Source: Mesobacillus persicus (GTDB lineage Bacteria; Bacillota; Bacilli; Bacillales; Cytobacillaceae). Taken from it: a stretch of DNA of 64,000 nt. The notes beneath the pieces were generated by a model. That model was given only the letters and a program-made list of their open reading frames with translations, made no database searches and was not told where the DNA came from. The position numbers and the translations under genes were made by a program. The stretch spans positions 124,001 through 188,000 of the forward strand of contig NZ_FOBW01000003.1 in assembly GCF_900109925.1 (NCBI RefSeq), read 5' to 3'. Below are positions 18,768 through 29,527 of this stretch, piece after piece; within the stretch, counting starts at the first letter, position 1; each line of letters begins with the position of its first letter.

Positions 18768-19196
18768 ATGGCAAAATACAATAAAGACGATATTATCGCT
18801 CAAGCGCAACAGCTTGCGAAAATGGTGGCAGAAACAGAAGAAGTGGATTTCTTTAAGCGTGCAGAAGCACAAATTCACAGCAATGAAAAGGTCAGCATGC
18901 TGATTTCTTCTATTAAAGGCTTACAAAAGCAAGCCGTTAACTTTCAACATTACGGAAAGCCTGAGGCCCTTAAGAAAACTGAAGATAAAATTGCTAAACT
19001 TGAAGCGGAATTAGATGGAATCCCAGTAGTTCAACAGTTTAAAGAATCACAAATTGAAGTCAACGATTTATTGCAAATCATTGCCTCAACAATTTCTAAC
19101 ACCGTGACAGACGAAATTCTTACCTCAACGGGTGGAGACGTCTTACGCGGCCAAACAGGCGCAGAACTAGCTAAAGGCTCAAGCTGCAGCCACTAA
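18768..19196 (+). CDS. ymcA: RicA/YmcA, RNase Y specificity and biofilm protein
   Basis: This 142-residue helical protein belongs to the YlbF/YmcA family. In B. subtilis YmcA, YlbF and YaaT form the RicAFT complex, which carries iron-sulfur clusters, binds RNase Y and affects Spo0A phosphorylation, competence and biofilm formation. The last residues (KGSSCSH) hold the conserved C-terminal cysteine thought to help bind a cluster. It is coupled to miaB by a two-base gap. Its partner RNase Y is encoded in this window. Confidence 0.93.
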   Translation: MAKYNKDDIIAQAQQLAKMVAETEEVDFFKRAEAQIHSNEKVSMLISSIKGLQKQAVNFQHYGKPEALKKTEDKIAKLEAELDGIPVVQQFKESQIEVNDLLQIIASTISNTVTDEILTSTGGDVLRGQTGAELAKGSSCSH

Positions 19197-19204
19197 ATTC
19201 TACC

Positions 19205-19256
19205 AGGTGCCAGGCACCATCCATTTTATGGATGGCGCCTGGCACCTTATTTTTTT
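19205..19256 (+). repeat. GGTGCCAGGCACC palindromic repeat, also likely terminator
   Basis: AGGTGCCAGGCACCATCCAT is mirrored by ATGGATGGCGCCTGGCACCT around a TTT centre, giving a stem of about 20 bp followed by TTATTTTTTT. A shorter copy of the same module lies at 31783-31811. It ends the miaB-ymcA transcript. This looks like a small dispersed REP-type element used as a terminator. Confidence 0.8.
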
Positions 19257-19413
19257 GCTTCTTTCTTTGCGCATTACGAACCTTTCGTGGTCATGGGCAT
19301 ATCATGTGGTATGCCTTTGATAATCCTTGGGATTTAGATAAAAAACATCTCGCACACTAGTCTACTGTCCCGCATAGGATGAATTGAAACTGATTGAGGA
19401 GGGTTCGCTCGCA

Positions 19414-19962
19414 ATGGGAGAATACAGAGAGATTATTACAAAAGCTGTCGTAGCGAAGGGGCGCAAATTTACACAGTCCAATCATACGATTTGCCCACCA
19501 CACGATCCAAGTAGTATTCTTGGCTGCTGGGTCATTAACCACAAATATAAGGCGAAAAAGTCCGGAAAAACTGTTGAAGTCAACGGATCTTATGATATCA
19601 ACGTTTGGTACTCCTTTGATGATAATACAAGAACAGAAGTTGTTACTGAAAAAGTAACATATTGTGATGTTATCAAATTAAAGTACCGTGATCCGGATTG
19701 CATCGATGACCATGAGGTTCTAGTTCAGGTTCTTCAACAGCCTAACTGCATCGAAGCAGTCATTTCTCCAAATGGCAATAAAGTTATTGTCCATGTTGAA
19801 AGAGAATTTATGACTGAAGTGATTGGTGAAACAAAGGTATGCGTTGCTATCAATCCTGATGGATGCGAAGACTGTGATGATGACGAATGGGGCCTTGATG
19901 TTGATGATGAAGAATTCGAGGACTTAAATCCAGATTTCTTACTAGGAACAGAAGAGGAATAG
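19414..19962 (+). CDS. cotE: Outer spore coat morphogenetic protein CotE
   Basis: This 182-residue protein organises the outer coat of the spore. The sequence from [19 protein letters not shown] through [16 protein letters not shown] is typical of CotE, and the C terminus is a very acidic tail ([17 protein letters not shown]). The ATG at 19414 follows GAGGAGGG and gives the family length. In B. subtilis transcription is by sigma-E and sigma-K in the mother cell; I could not fix such a promoter here. Position after ymcA and before mutS is conserved. Confidence 0.97.
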   Translation: MGEYREIITKAVVAKGRKFTQSNHTICPPHDPSSILGCWVINHKYKAKKSGKTVEVNGSYDINVWYSFDDNTRTEVVTEKVTYCDVIKLKYRDPDCIDDHEVLVQVLQQPNCIEAVISPNGNKVIVHVEREFMTEVIGETKVCVAINPDGCEDCDDDEWGLDVDDEEFEDLNPDFLLGTEEE

Positions 19963-19967
19963 GCTAG

Positions 19968-20001
19968 AACTAGGAAGTTAGTACTTCCTAGTTTTTTTTT
20001 T
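19968..20001 (+). terminator. Terminator after cotE
   Basis: AACTAGGAAGT pairs with ACTTCCTAGTT, four-base loop, followed by about ten T. Confidence 0.94.
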
Positions 20002-20100
20002 GTCTTTTTTAAGTAGCATTTTAGGTTAAAAGTCGCCTGTGGTAGATACATATTTGTATTTGCATACAGTTGGTTGGAGTAGTCTTTTTACCACAGATTT

Positions 20101-21012
20101 TTAAAAAAGGAATTTTAGCTGCTTTCGTTTTTTACAAATAGGGCAGGTATCGGTCCCTTCCCAAGCAGGAAAGTTGGACCCGCAAGTTTGACATTCATTT
20201 TTTACAACGGGCTTTTGTTGGAGTTCAGATGGCGTGACCTCTAAAGAAATTGTCATGCCTTTTTCCATACAAACATCCACACAAAGCATACAGCCAGAGC
20301 ATTTCTCGCTGTTCACTTCAAGGTTCTCATCTTTTAGTGTAAAAACCCCATTAGGACATAGCTTGAAGCAAGTTTCGCAAAGGGTACAACTCGTCTCAAA
20401 TCCGACTGAATAGAAGGACCAGCCTGGAAACATCCCCGCAAGGTTAAAATGATTTTGATTAAAACGCCATTTTGCCGGGGCAGCGCTTGCTAGAGCATAC
20501 TTTTTACTATCGTTCGTAACCTTCGAAAAGAAATCACGCCTCGATAGTTTTTTCTCAGCGGAGGACAAAGTGAGTGATGAAGTGATCTTGAAAGACTCCT
20601 TTTCCATAAGCGTTAGTTGTATGTTCGCCTCCTCGATGATCAGGCGAGTCTTACTGGCTAACTCATCTTCGGATGGAAGGTAGATAGTGCAAATCCCTTT
20701 TTTATATAAATATAGCAGTTCATTGACAGTTGGGAGAGGACCCTCATCAAGGAGCAAAATGCCATCTAATGTTTTTCTCTTAGGGGATTCCCCCATTAAA
20801 GCTTGCACAGGACATACGGTGACACATCTTCCACAGCCAGTGCAAAGTTTATGATCAATCGTAAGGGAACCTTTAGCCCCAGTAATGGCTTGGACCTCAC
20901 AGCTGTCGATGCATACGGTGCAGGTACTAAACGGACTAGTTTTGCGCACGCAAGAATCAGCCGCTTCTAGTTCGTAGCTAAGGCTCTCAAGCCAGTTGAT
21001 AAAAAGCGACAT
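20101..21012 (-). CDS. Polyferredoxin-like 4Fe-4S protein with C-terminal zinc ribbon
   Basis: This 303-residue cytoplasmic protein has four cysteine clusters: 21-38 (irregular), CTGCGRCVTVCP at 57-68, CTLCETCFKLCP at 209-220 and CSGCMLCVDVC at 238-248. It ends with a rubredoxin/zinc-ribbon pair, CQTCG (274-278) and CPIC (290-293). Between the ferredoxin pairs lies SRRDFFSKV (158-166), which resembles a twin-arginine motif but is internal. It probably moves electrons between redox partners; the partner is unknown. It is transcribed against its neighbours and interrupts the cotE-mutS order of B. subtilis. Confidence 0.85.
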   Translation of the reverse strand: MSLFINWLESLSYELEAADSCVRKTSPFSTCTVCIDSCEVQAITGAKGSLTIDHKLCTGCGRCVTVCPVQALMGESPKRKTLDGILLLDEGPLPTVNELLYLYKKGICTIYLPSEDELASKTRLIIEEANIQLTLMEKESFKITSSLTLSSAEKKLSRRDFFSKVTNDSKKYALASAAPAKWRFNQNHFNLAGMFPGWSFYSVGFETSCTLCETCFKLCPNGVFTLKDENLEVNSEKCSGCMLCVDVCMEKGMTISLEVTPSELQQKPVVKNECQTCGSNFPAWEGTDTCPICKKRKQLKFLF

Positions 21013-21283
21013 CTTGTCACCCTCTTACTCTAGTTTTGCTCTAATTTTACCTTGTTTCCCTTCTGGTTAGTGGAGGTTCACAGGATATACATATAGAGTT
21101 TAGAAAAGAGTCAAATCTTTGTGAACCATTGTCCATATCTAATCGACAAGCACTCTAGTGACCAGCGCATTTTTTACCAAAACCCACCTTTAAAAATCAA
21201 TGTCTTAAGCGAGTGGAAAACCGATATTATGATATAATAGATTTTTAGAATTATGTCGAAACAAGATGATTTTGGAGGACATT

Positions 21284-23977
21284 ATGGCAGCTTATACGCC
21301 GATGATTATGCAATATTTACAGATAAAGGCAGATTACCAAGATGCCTTTTTATTTTTTCGCCTAGGCGATTTTTATGAAATGTTTTTTGACGATGCGCTT
21401 AAAGCATCACAAGAGTTAGAGATTACCTTGACGAGCCGCGAAGGTGGCGGAGAAGAACGGATTCCGATGTGTGGGGTTCCTTATCACTCCGCCCCAGGCT
21501 ACATTGAACAGCTCATTCAAAAAGGCCACAAGGTGGCGATATGCGAGCAAACAGAAGATCCGAGGGCTGCTAAAGGTGTGGTCAGACGAGAGGTCGTTCA
21601 ACTCATTACCCCAGGGACAGTGATGGAAGGCCGAGGGTTAAATGAGAAAGAAAATAACTTCATCGCAGCTGTATCTATGTTTGATGATGGTTCTTATGGA
21701 TTTGCCTCTAGTGATCTTTCAACTGGGGAAAGTAGACTAACTATCCTTTCAGGTAGTTTTGAGGGAGTCTTAAACGAGCTCTCGTTATCAGGAGCAAAGG
21801 AAGTCGTCTTAGATTCCTCTACGCCAGAAGACCTGAAAAACAAACTGAAAGAACGGTCAGTGCTCGCGTTTTCTTATGAAAATCAGATTGAAATGAAAGA
21901 AAGCTATCAGCATCTTCTGAGTGAACTAGTGGACGATAAGGCCAAGAGCGTCGCTGCAAGATTGTTCAATTATCTTCACAGGACACAAAAACGCAGCCTT
22001 GACCATTTGCAACCTGTCCTAGCCTATGAAGTTGAGCAATTTATGAAAATTGACTATTTTTCAAAGCGAAATTTAGAGCTAACCGAAACGATTCGCTCAA
22101 CCGCTAAAAAAGGCTCCCTTCTATGGTTGTTAGATGAAACTAAAACAGCGATGGGTGGTCGGATGCTGAAACAGTGGATCAATCGTCCATTGTTAAATGT
22201 CAAAGGGATTGAACGTCGACAGGCGATTGTCGATTTGTTCATGATGAACTTCTTTGAGCGCCATGAAATTAGGGAAAAGCTTAAGGAAGTCTATGACTTA
22301 GAAAGACTAGCAGGACGCGTCGCGTTCGGAAATGTCAATGCTAGGGACCTTGTTCAATTAAAAAAATCGTTATTGCAAATTCCGTTGCTAAAAGAAACAC
22401 TCGTATCGATGGGCAATGAAGATGCGATTGAACTAGCAGCTAAACTTGATCCATGTGAGGAAGTCACAGATTTACTTGAAACAGCATTAGTTGAAAACCC
22501 GCCGCTGTCGATAAAAGAAGGAAATATCATACAAGATGGCTATGATAACCAGCTCGATCAGTATCGTGATGCGAGTCGAAACGGAAAGACTTGGATTGCC
22601 AGCCTTGAGCGACAAGAACGAGAAAAGACCGGAATTAAATCGTTGAAAATTGGCTACAACCGTGTGTTTGGCTATTATATCGAAGTGACGAAGGCGAACC
22701 TTCATCTTTTAAAAGAAGGGCAATATGACCGGAAGCAAACGTTATCGAATGCGGAACGATTCATCACTCCTGAACTGAAGGAGAAAGAAGATTTAATTTT
22801 ACAAGCTGAGGAAAAGATTGTTGAACTAGAGTACGAAATTTTCGTTACGATAAGAGAAACCGTGAAGGAATATATTCCGCGGCTACAGACGTTAGCAAAG
22901 ACAATCAGTGAACTCGATGTGCTAACAAGTTTTGCTGAGTTAAGTGAACAGCGCCGCTACGTCAAACCGGCTTTCACGGATGAACGGAGAATTGTCTTAA
23001 AGGACGGCCGTCACCCTGTCGTCGAAAAAGTGATGAATGCGCAAGAATATGTTCCAAATGACTGCTTTATGGACCGAGAGCGAGAGCTTTTGTTAATTAC
23101 AGGACCAAATATGTCCGGTAAGAGTACCTATATGAGACAAGTGGCCTTAACCGCGATTATGGCGCAGATTGGTTGCTTTGTACCGGCCTCTGAAGCGGTT
23201 TTACCAGTATTCGATCAAGTGTTTACGAGAATTGGAGCGGCGGATGACTTAATTTCCGGCCAGAGTACATTTATGGTCGAAATGCTTGAAGCCAATAACG
23301 CAATTGCTAATGCAACGGAAAACAGCTTGATACTATTCGATGAAATTGGCCGCGGGACGTCTACCTATGATGGAATGGCCCTCGCCCAAGCAATCATTGA
23401 ATACATCCATGACCGCATTGGTGCGAAGACTCTCTTCTCCACCCATTACCATGAGTTAACGGCACTAGACGAAAACCTGTCGATGTTGAAAAACGTCCAT
23501 GTTTCAGCAGTGGAGCAAAACGGGAAAGTGGTTTTCCTTCATAAAATTAAGGAAGGCGCAGCTGATAAAAGTTATGGGATTCATGTCGCCCAGCTTGCGG
23601 ATCTTCCGCCAGAATTGATTAGCCGAGCGGCAGAAATTCTTGAGACGCTTGAAATGAAGGACGAGCTAGGTGCAGCTAGGGCAACAGTGGGGAATAGCAG
23701 AGTAATTCATGAGAGTGGAGCAGACGTAAAAACGGAATCTATGCCGTCGAAGGTTGAAAGTGAAACTAGTGAACAGGAGTCTAATTCGACCGAACCAACT
23801 GATTATTCTGCCGGGCAGCTATCGTTCTTTGATGAAGCCCCTGTAAAAGCAAAAGCCGTAGCACCGAATAAAAAAGAAAAACGGGTTTTAGAGAAATTAA
23901 CAGAACTCGATATTCTTGATATGACGCCATTACAAGCGATGAACGTACTTTATGAGTTGCAACGGAAGTTAAAGTAG
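21284..23977 (+). CDS. mutS: DNA mismatch repair protein MutS
   Basis: This 897-residue protein recognises mismatches. The mismatch-binding motif F-x-E appears in [11 protein letters not shown] near the N terminus, the Walker A motif is GPNMSGKST (about 607-615), and Walker B is [17 protein letters not shown] Ser/Glu-rich linker (about 800-850) leads to the C-terminal segment with the clamp-binding-like QLSFF. The ATG at 21284 follows TTGGAGGAC. mutL follows 37 bases later. Confidence 0.97.
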   Translation: MAAYTPMIMQYLQIKADYQDAFLFFRLGDFYEMFFDDALKASQELEITLTSREGGGEERIPMCGVPYHSAPGYIEQLIQKGHKVAICEQTEDPRAAKGVVRREVVQLITPGTVMEGRGLNEKENNFIAAVSMFDDGSYGFASSDLSTGESRLTILSGSFEGVLNELSLSGAKEVVLDSSTPEDLKNKLKERSVLAFSYENQIEMKESYQHLLSELVDDKAKSVAARLFNYLHRTQKRSLDHLQPVLAYEVEQFMKIDYFSKRNLELTETIRSTAKKGSLLWLLDETKTAMGGRMLKQWINRPLLNVKGIERRQAIVDLFMMNFFERHEIREKLKEVYDLERLAGRVAFGNVNARDLVQLKKSLLQIPLLKETLVSMGNEDAIELAAKLDPCEEVTDLLETALVENPPLSIKEGNIIQDGYDNQLDQYRDASRNGKTWIASLERQEREKTGIKSLKIGYNRVFGYYIEVTKANLHLLKEGQYDRKQTLSNAERFITPELKEKEDLILQAEEKIVELEYEIFVTIRETVKEYIPRLQTLAKTISELDVLTSFAELSEQRRYVKPAFTDERRIVLKDGRHPVVEKVMNAQEYVPNDCFMDRERELLLITGPNMSGKSTYMRQVALTAIMAQIGCFVPASEAVLPVFDQVFTRIGAADDLISGQSTFMVEMLEANNAIANATENSLILFDEIGRGTSTYDGMALAQAIIEYIHDRIGAKTLFSTHYHELTALDENLSMLKNVHVSAVEQNGKVVFLHKIKEGAADKSYGIHVAQLADLPPELISRAAEILETLEMKDELGAARATVGNSRVIHESGADVKTESMPSKVESETSEQESNSTEPTDYSAGQLSFFDEAPVKAKAVAPNKKEKRVLEKLTELDILDMTPLQAMNVLYELQRKLK

Positions 23978-24014
23978 CAATAGTGTTTAAAATGAAAATC
24001 GTGAGGTGAATCGG

Positions 24015-26048
24015 ATGGGGAAGATCAAACAGCTTGATGATGCATTATCGAATAAAATTGCTGCAGGTGAGGTGGTCGAACGTCCTGCATCCGTTGTAAA
24101 GGAGTTAGTGGAAAATGCGATTGACGCCGGTAGCACCGTTGTCGAAATCGATATCGAAGAAGCTGGAATGGCGAAAATCAGAATCACGGACAATGGCGGT
24201 GGGATTGATGAAGAGGATGTCCTCATTGCCTTTCAACGACATGCCACAAGCAAAATTAAGGATGAAAATGATCTGTTCCGCATCCGTACCCTCGGCTTTC
24301 GCGGGGAAGCTCTGCCGAGTATTGCCTCCGTCTCTCGCCTAGAAATGAAAACATCCACAGGTGAAGCGGCCGGAACCCGGGTCGTCATTGAAGGCGGAAA
24401 AGTTCTGACAGTAGAGAAAGCCGATAGCCGCAAAGGGACAGATATCATCGTGAGCGATTTGTTTTTTAACACGCCAGCACGACTTAAATATATGAAAACC
24501 ATCCACACCGAGCTGGGCAATATTACCGATGTCGTCAACCGGCTCGCGCTTTCGCATCCGGAAGTGTCAATCCGGCTGATCCATAATGAACGGAAACTCC
24601 TCTACACAACAGGAAATGGGGATGTAAGACAGGTATTGGCGGCGATTTATGGAATGAATATGGTCAAAAACATGGTGGCCATCTCTGGGGAATCACTTGA
24701 TTATAAAATCAAGGGCTGGGTGACGATGCCAGAAATCACCCGGGCGTCGCGCAATTATATTTCGACGATGATCAATGGCCGCTTTATTAAAAATTATCCG
24801 TTGGCAAAAGCAATTCAGGAAGGCTATCATACCCTTCTTCCGATTGGTCGTTACCCTTTAGTTCTTTTAGATATTCAAATGGACCCGCTATTAGTTGATG
24901 TTAATGTTCATCCGTCCAAAATGGAGGTTCGTCTGAGCAAGGAGCAGGAGTTAAATCAGCTTGTGACCGAGACGATTAAAAATACCTTCAAAACAAAAGA
25001 GCTGATTCCGGCCGGTTTTACCGCACCGAAAATCGCAAAACCGAAATCAGAACAAACCTTTATGGAATTGGATCATATGCCTGAAAACAGAAACGTTGAA
25101 CTGCGCGGAGAGGTAGATTCGGCCGGTTTGGAATCACTTTATAAAAGTGGAGCAGTGATGGAGTCGAGAGGTTCACATGAACAGGTAGATTCTCGTACGG
25201 AGAAGCTGCAGGCTGAGTCTGGTGGAGAGTCGGTGTCGTCTGGCCCGGCTACTTTCCAACAGGGAGTAGAGGAACAGCCTTATCACCAATTAACTCGCGA
25301 TCAAGCTGAACCATCTATTCGGCAGCGAGATCAAGTTCAAAAAGGAACAGAGGAATCTTATCCGATCGTTGGGGATGAACATGCTTTTGAAGAGCAAGCT
25401 GATTTTAGTAACGGAGATCCTTTTGACACTGCCGATGAACCACAGTTGGAGCAGGAAGCACCGTCAAGGGTTCCACCGCTTTATCCAATTGGACAAATGC
25501 ATGGAACGTATATTTTAGCTCAAAACGAGAATGGCTTGTACATCATTGATCAACATGCTGCACAGGAACGGATCAAATATGAGTATTTCCGCGAGAAGGT
25601 CGGGCAAGTGGCTAGTGAGCTGCAGGAGATGCTTGTGCCACTAACTTTCGAATACTCGCCAGATGAATGCATTCGAATCAATGAGTTTTTACCGGAATTG
25701 GAAAAGGTCGGCGTGTTTCTAGAGCCATTTGGTCCAAACAGTTTTATTGTCCGGGCCCACCCGCAATGGTTTCCACGTGGCGAGGAAAAGGAAACAATCG
25801 AAGAAATGATTGAGCAACTTTTGTCGATGAAAAAGGTAGACATTAAAAAGCTCCGGGAAGAGGCGGCGATTTTAATGAGCTGCAAAGGATCCATTAAAGC
25901 AAATCGCCATTTGCGAAACGACGAGATTCAAGCCTTGTTAGATGAATTGAGACGATCTTCTGACCCGTTTACATGTCCGCATGGACGACCAATCATTGTC
26001 CATTATTCAACCTATGAGATGGAAAAAATGTTTAAGCGCGTCATGTAA
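24015..26048 (+). CDS. mutL: DNA mismatch repair endonuclease MutL
   Basis: This 677-residue protein links MutS to strand removal. The GHKL ATPase motifs are clear: [29 protein letters not shown] long acidic, Gln/Glu-rich linker (about 340-490) separates it from the dimerisation and nuclease domain, where [12 protein letters not shown] is the metal-binding endonuclease motif found in Bacillus MutL but absent from E. coli. The ATG at 24015 has GAGGTGA upstream; the GTG at 24006 lies within that site. Confidence 0.97.
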   Translation: MGKIKQLDDALSNKIAAGEVVERPASVVKELVENAIDAGSTVVEIDIEEAGMAKIRITDNGGGIDEEDVLIAFQRHATSKIKDENDLFRIRTLGFRGEALPSIASVSRLEMKTSTGEAAGTRVVIEGGKVLTVEKADSRKGTDIIVSDLFFNTPARLKYMKTIHTELGNITDVVNRLALSHPEVSIRLIHNERKLLYTTGNGDVRQVLAAIYGMNMVKNMVAISGESLDYKIKGWVTMPEITRASRNYISTMINGRFIKNYPLAKAIQEGYHTLLPIGRYPLVLLDIQMDPLLVDVNVHPSKMEVRLSKEQELNQLVTETIKNTFKTKELIPAGFTAPKIAKPKSEQTFMELDHMPENRNVELRGEVDSAGLESLYKSGAVMESRGSHEQVDSRTEKLQAESGGESVSSGPATFQQGVEEQPYHQLTRDQAEPSIRQRDQVQKGTEESYPIVGDEHAFEEQADFSNGDPFDTADEPQLEQEAPSRVPPLYPIGQMHGTYILAQNENGLYIIDQHAAQERIKYEYFREKVGQVASELQEMLVPLTFEYSPDECIRINEFLPELEKVGVFLEPFGPNSFIVRAHPQWFPRGEEKETIEEMIEQLLSMKKVDIKKLREEAAILMSCKGSIKANRHLRNDEIQALLDELRRSSDPFTCPHGRPIIVHYSTYEMEKMFKRVM

Positions 26049-26183
26049 TTGTGACAACATTTTGTTACGATAATTTTCGATTGTGTAATGGATGCGTTTG
26101 CTTTATGATTTAGTTAAGTGGTCCTTTGCTTGTTTAATCTATTGAATTTTAGGACGCACAATAAACAAAAGGGAGGGATTGCA

Positions 26184-26384
26184 ATGTTTTCAAACATTGG
26201 TATTCCTGGCTTGATCATCATCCTAGTTCTAGCACTTATTATTTTCGGACCAAAGAAGCTTCCGGAGTTAGGTCGTGCGGTGGGACAAACTTTAGGAGAA
26301 TTTAAGAAGTCCACAAAAGAATTGATGGACGACGAAAAAGAAACAATCAAGGAAATCGCTTCGGAAGATAAAAAGAAAAAATAA
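26184..26384 (+). CDS. tatA: Twin-arginine translocase subunit TatA
   Basis: This 66-residue protein has an N-terminal membrane helix (about 6-22), the [14 protein letters not shown] hinge that marks TatA/E, and a charged amphipathic C-terminal part. TatA oligomers form the pathway for folded proteins across the membrane, driven by proton motive force. The ATG follows GGGAGGG. No tatC is nearby, so it is a stand-alone paralogue; it may work with a tatC elsewhere. Confidence 0.95.
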   Translation: MFSNIGIPGLIIILVLALIIFGPKKLPELGRAVGQTLGEFKKSTKELMDDEKETIKEIASEDKKKK

Positions 26385-26401
26385 ACTAACTTAACGATAA
26401 T

Positions 26402-26431
26402 AGCGCACCTCTTTATGAGGTGCGCTTTTCT
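26402..26431 (+). terminator. Terminator after tatA
   Basis: GCGCACCTC pairs with GAGGTGCGC, followed by TTTTC. The same GCGCACCT stem occurs again in the mreBH terminator 110 bases away. Confidence 0.88.
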
Positions 26432-26519
26432 TGTTATCCCGAATTTTATCGGAGATGAGATAGGGATAGCGGGAAATCGAATTTTATGTCCCGCAACTAA
26501 CCCATAAACTATAACAAAT

Positions 26520-26553
26520 AAAAAAAGCGCACCTAACAAAAGGTGCGCTTTTC
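26520..26553 (-). terminator. Terminator after mreBH
   Basis: On the minus strand AAGCGCACCT-type stem (AGCGCACC / GGTGCGCT) is followed by a T-run; A- and T-runs flank both sides so it can act in both directions. Confidence 0.85.
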
Positions 26554-26556
26554 CCG

Positions 26557-27564
26557 CTATTTCGCCACGGGGTGAAGTTTGTTAATGTATTTAAGGGCTT
26601 TACCTGTTCCGACTGCAACAGATTCAAGTGGGTTTGGTGCTAGGTGGACAGGGACAGAGATTTCCTTGCTCAACCACTCCTGCATCCCACTTAATAAGGA
26701 GCCGCCCCCGGTTAATACGACCCCACGATCAACGATATCACCGCTTAGTTCTGCGGGACAGTCCTCTAGTGTTTTTCTTACTGTTTCTAAAATATGAATC
26801 AAGGATTCTTTTAAACAATCTCTAATTTCAAATGAATTTAACGTAATCGTACTTGGTAGTCCGGTGACGAGATCACGGCCGCGCACTTCCATTTCGAGTT
26901 TGTCGTGTTCAATGAGTGCGTGTCCAATTTCCATTTTGATTCTTTCAGCAGTTCTCTCACCAATCAAAATATTGTAAGCTTTGCGGACATGGTGAATGAT
27001 ATGTTCATCAAACCGATCGCCACCTATACGTAAAGAATGGCAGGCAACAATGCCACCGTAAGAAATAATCGCGACCTCAGAGGTTCCGCCACCAATGTCA
27101 ACAACAACGTTGGCAATCGGTTCGTCCACGGGTAAACCAGCACCAATCGCCGCTGCCACAGGCTCCTCGATGATATGCACCTTTTTGGCACCAGCATTTC
27201 GAACGGCTTCATGAATCGCCCGGCGCTCGGCACTCGTTGCCCCAGAGGGGGTACAAACGACCACATTCGGCTTCCGAAGAGAAAATCCACCACTCCTCAT
27301 TGCTTTTTTCATCAGCTGCACCAGCATTTCAGAAGTAATATCGAAATCAGCGATTACCCCGTCCTTTAGAGGGCGGACAGCGATAATTTTTTCAGGAGTC
27401 TTTCCAATCATCTCTTTTGCCTCTGTACCAACAGCAACCACCTTTTTGGTTGCTGTATCAATCGCAACCACAGAAGGCTCATTCAAAGCAATGCCTTTAT
27501 TTTTACTATATACCAATGTATTTGCAGTACCTAAATCAATTCCAATTTCAGCTTGTACAATCAT
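26557..27564 (-). CDS. mreBH: MreB-family actin MreBH
   Basis: This 335-residue bacterial actin guides lateral wall synthesis. Phosphate and nucleotide motifs are [24 protein letters not shown] and GGGSLLSGM. Wording such as [26 protein letters not shown] and [19 protein letters not shown] is closer to MreBH (335 residues in B. subtilis) than to MreB or Mbl. Its RodZ partner is at 6400. It is monocistronic and convergent with tatA; in B. subtilis mreBH is elsewhere, so the locus differs. Start has AAAGGTGATG upstream. Confidence 0.87.
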   Translation of the reverse strand: MIVQAEIGIDLGTANTLVYSKNKGIALNEPSVVAIDTATKKVVAVGTEAKEMIGKTPEKIIAVRPLKDGVIADFDITSEMLVQLMKKAMRSGGFSLRKPNVVVCTPSGATSAERRAIHEAVRNAGAKKVHIIEEPVAAAIGAGLPVDEPIANVVVDIGGGTSEVAIISYGGIVACHSLRIGGDRFDEHIIHHVRKAYNILIGERTAERIKMEIGHALIEHDKLEMEVRGRDLVTGLPSTITLNSFEIRDCLKESLIHILETVRKTLEDCPAELSGDIVDRGVVLTGGGSLLSGMQEWLSKEISVPVHLAPNPLESVAVGTGKALKYINKLHPVAK

Positions 27565-27985
27565 TTATGTCATCACCTTTTACTAGTTTTATGCCTATTA
27601 CCTTTTAGGAGGCTCCCTATATTCCATTTTTAACATCCTGTTGATTTGAGCTAGGAGTGCCAATCAACAGCCACGTTTATCAACGCTTTTAAAATTGGAC
27701 ATGAATAGGACCCCATAATCTTCTATAAAAACTAACACGAATATGGGGGTAAATTGTCGATTGTTATCAAAACGTTACGTAAATGTAAAAACGATGGGAA
27801 ATAATACAAATTATTCGGTAGTGTTTGGAAAAAAGATAGGGATAAGGGATTAAGAAGGGCTCAAGCGGGATATAATAATTTGATGTTCAACTGCTTTTCT
27901 AAAAACTTTGGGTTAAAATAGTAGATAGGACGCCAATTGGCTAGATGAGGGGCGTAGTTAGGGAATTTTTAGTTAAAAAGGCAGT
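27565..27985. other. Divergent gap between mreBH and miaA
   Basis: This 421-base AT-rich stretch must hold the promoters for mreBH (minus) and miaA (plus). I see an ACCCCC hexamer on the minus strand near 27745, as in sigma-I -35 elements, but no matching CGAA -10 at the right distance. No hairpin or ORF is convincing. Confidence 0.6.
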
Positions 27986-28939
27986 GTGAGTTGTTTGAAA
28001 CAGAAGGAAAAGTTATTAGTTTTAATTGGGCCAACTGCTGTTGGCAAAACAAAGTTAAGTATCGACCTAGCAAAACGGTTTAACGGTGAGATCATTAGCG
28101 GGGACTCAATGCAAATCTACAAAGGGATGGACATTGGTACCGCTAAAATAACGAGTCAAGAGATGGAGGGAATCCCACATCATTTAATTGACATCAAATC
28201 CCCGGAAGAACCTTTCTCGGTGGCGGAGTTTCAAGAACTTGTCCGTGAAAAAATCAGTGAAATTGCTAGTCGAGGAAAATTACCAATGATTGTCGGTGGA
28301 ACGGGATTGTATATTCAATCGGTCATCTACGATTACCAGTTTTCAGATGCGCCATCAGACAGTGCATTCCGGACGATGCTTGAGAAGATTGCAGAAGAAC
28401 AAGGCACCGAGGAACTCTATGAAAGATTGAAAAAAGTTGATCCAGATAGTGCGGAGAGAATCCATCCAAATAATGTGCGGCGTGTCATCCGGGCACTTGA
28501 GGTTTTTCAATGTACAGGAAAGACGATGACGGAGTACCAGCAAGACCAGCAGCCGGAGCTTTTATACGATACTTGCCTCATTGGGCTAACGATGGAGCGC
28601 GAACTGCTGTATAATAGAATTAACCAACGAGTTGACATCATGAAGGAACAGGGACTTGTTGAAGAAGTTAGGTCACTGTTTGACAGTGGTCTACGAGAGT
28701 GCCAGTCGATTCAAGCCATCGGTTATAAGGAATTGTACGATTACTTCGAGGATAAGGTCAGTTTTGATACGGCGATAGAGAATTTGAAACAAAATTCACG
28801 CCGTTATGCGAAAAGGCAACTTACCTGGTTTCGAAACAAAATGGATGTAGAATGGTTCGAAATGTCAGACGGTCAAAAAAAATTCGCGGAAATTTCCAGC
28901 TACATTGAAGGAAAGCTCCAAATTAAAGCGAATACATAA
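27986..28939 (+). CDS. miaA: tRNA dimethylallyltransferase
   Basis: This enzyme of about 314-317 residues adds the isopentenyl group to A37 of tRNA, making the substrate of MiaB (17222). The P-loop is GPTAVGKT (residues 15-22), followed by the substrate motifs SGDSMQIYKGMDIGTAK, HHLIDI and GGTGLYIQS. The start is GTG 27986 or the in-frame TTG 27995; the ribosome site AAAAAGG suits the first only with tight spacing, so the true start is uncertain. hfq follows 27 bases later. Confidence 0.96.
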   Translation: MSCLKQKEKLLVLIGPTAVGKTKLSIDLAKRFNGEIISGDSMQIYKGMDIGTAKITSQEMEGIPHHLIDIKSPEEPFSVAEFQELVREKISEIASRGKLPMIVGGTGLYIQSVIYDYQFSDAPSDSAFRTMLEKIAEEQGTEELYERLKKVDPDSAERIHPNNVRRVIRALEVFQCTGKTMTEYQQDQQPELLYDTCLIGLTMERELLYNRINQRVDIMKEQGLVEEVRSLFDSGLRECQSIQAIGYKELYDYFEDKVSFDTAIENLKQNSRRYAKRQLTWFRNKMDVEWFEMSDGQKKFAEISSYIEGKLQIKANT

Positions 28940-28966
28940 TATTAGAGATAAAAAGGAGGATTTGCA

Positions 28967-29197
28967 ATGAAACAAGTTAACATTCAAGACCAGTATTTAA
29001 ACCAGCTGCGCAAGGATGGGATTAATGTCACTGTCTTCTTATTAAATGGATTCCAATTACGTGGGCAAATTAAAGGCTTTGATAACTTCACGGTCTTATT
29101 TGAAACAGAAGGAAAACAGCAGCTTGTCTACAAGCACGCGATCTCCACATTTGCACCACAAAAGAATGTTCAAATCGATCTTGATCCACAGCAATAA
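28967..29197 (+). CDS. hfq: RNA chaperone Hfq
   Basis: This 76-residue Sm-like protein forms hexamers that bind small RNAs. The Sm1 motif ([19 protein letters not shown]) and the Sm2 motif ([10 protein letters not shown]) are intact. The ribosome site AAAAAGGAGG is strong. The miaA-hfq order is conserved in Firmicutes and proteobacteria. Confidence 0.98.
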   Translation: MKQVNIQDQYLNQLRKDGINVTVFLLNGFQLRGQIKGFDNFTVLFETEGKQQLVYKHAISTFAPQKNVQIDLDPQQ

Positions 29198-29285
29198 TAT
29201 GGAGTGGCGGTCCCTCAGAAATGAGAGATGAAGGATTGCCGGTTAAACATTTTGGGGTAGTTGGGATAGATTTATATGTATAAAG

Positions 29286-29313
29286 AAGCTCGCAGCTAAT
29301 GCGGGCTTTTTTG
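29286..29313 (+). terminator. Terminator after hfq
   Basis: AAGCTCGCA pairs with TGCGGGCTT (one G-T pair), followed by TTTTTT. Confidence 0.85.
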
Positions 29314-29527
29314 TCGGTTTAAAAGCCTGGAAAAGGCTAAGGCTCCGCCGCGAGGCATAGTGTGGCTGTCCTTTAGCTAAAATCAGTTGCTAAGTGACCA
29401 AATAGAATAAAAAATAACTATTTTTAATAAAAGGAGGTCAAAAAAAGCCCATTTTATGAATTTTTTCGCCAACCTGAGGGGTATTTTGGTCCGAAAAGTC
29501 GGTTCAGAGGCCTCATATGGGGAGTGA

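Noticed and set aside
27740-27770. A sigma-I promoter for mreBH
   Set aside because: ACCCCC is present on the minus strand but no CGAA -10 lies at the needed distance.
29441-29527. A short gene behind AAAAGGAGGTC
   Set aside because: No start codon with an open frame of useful length follows.
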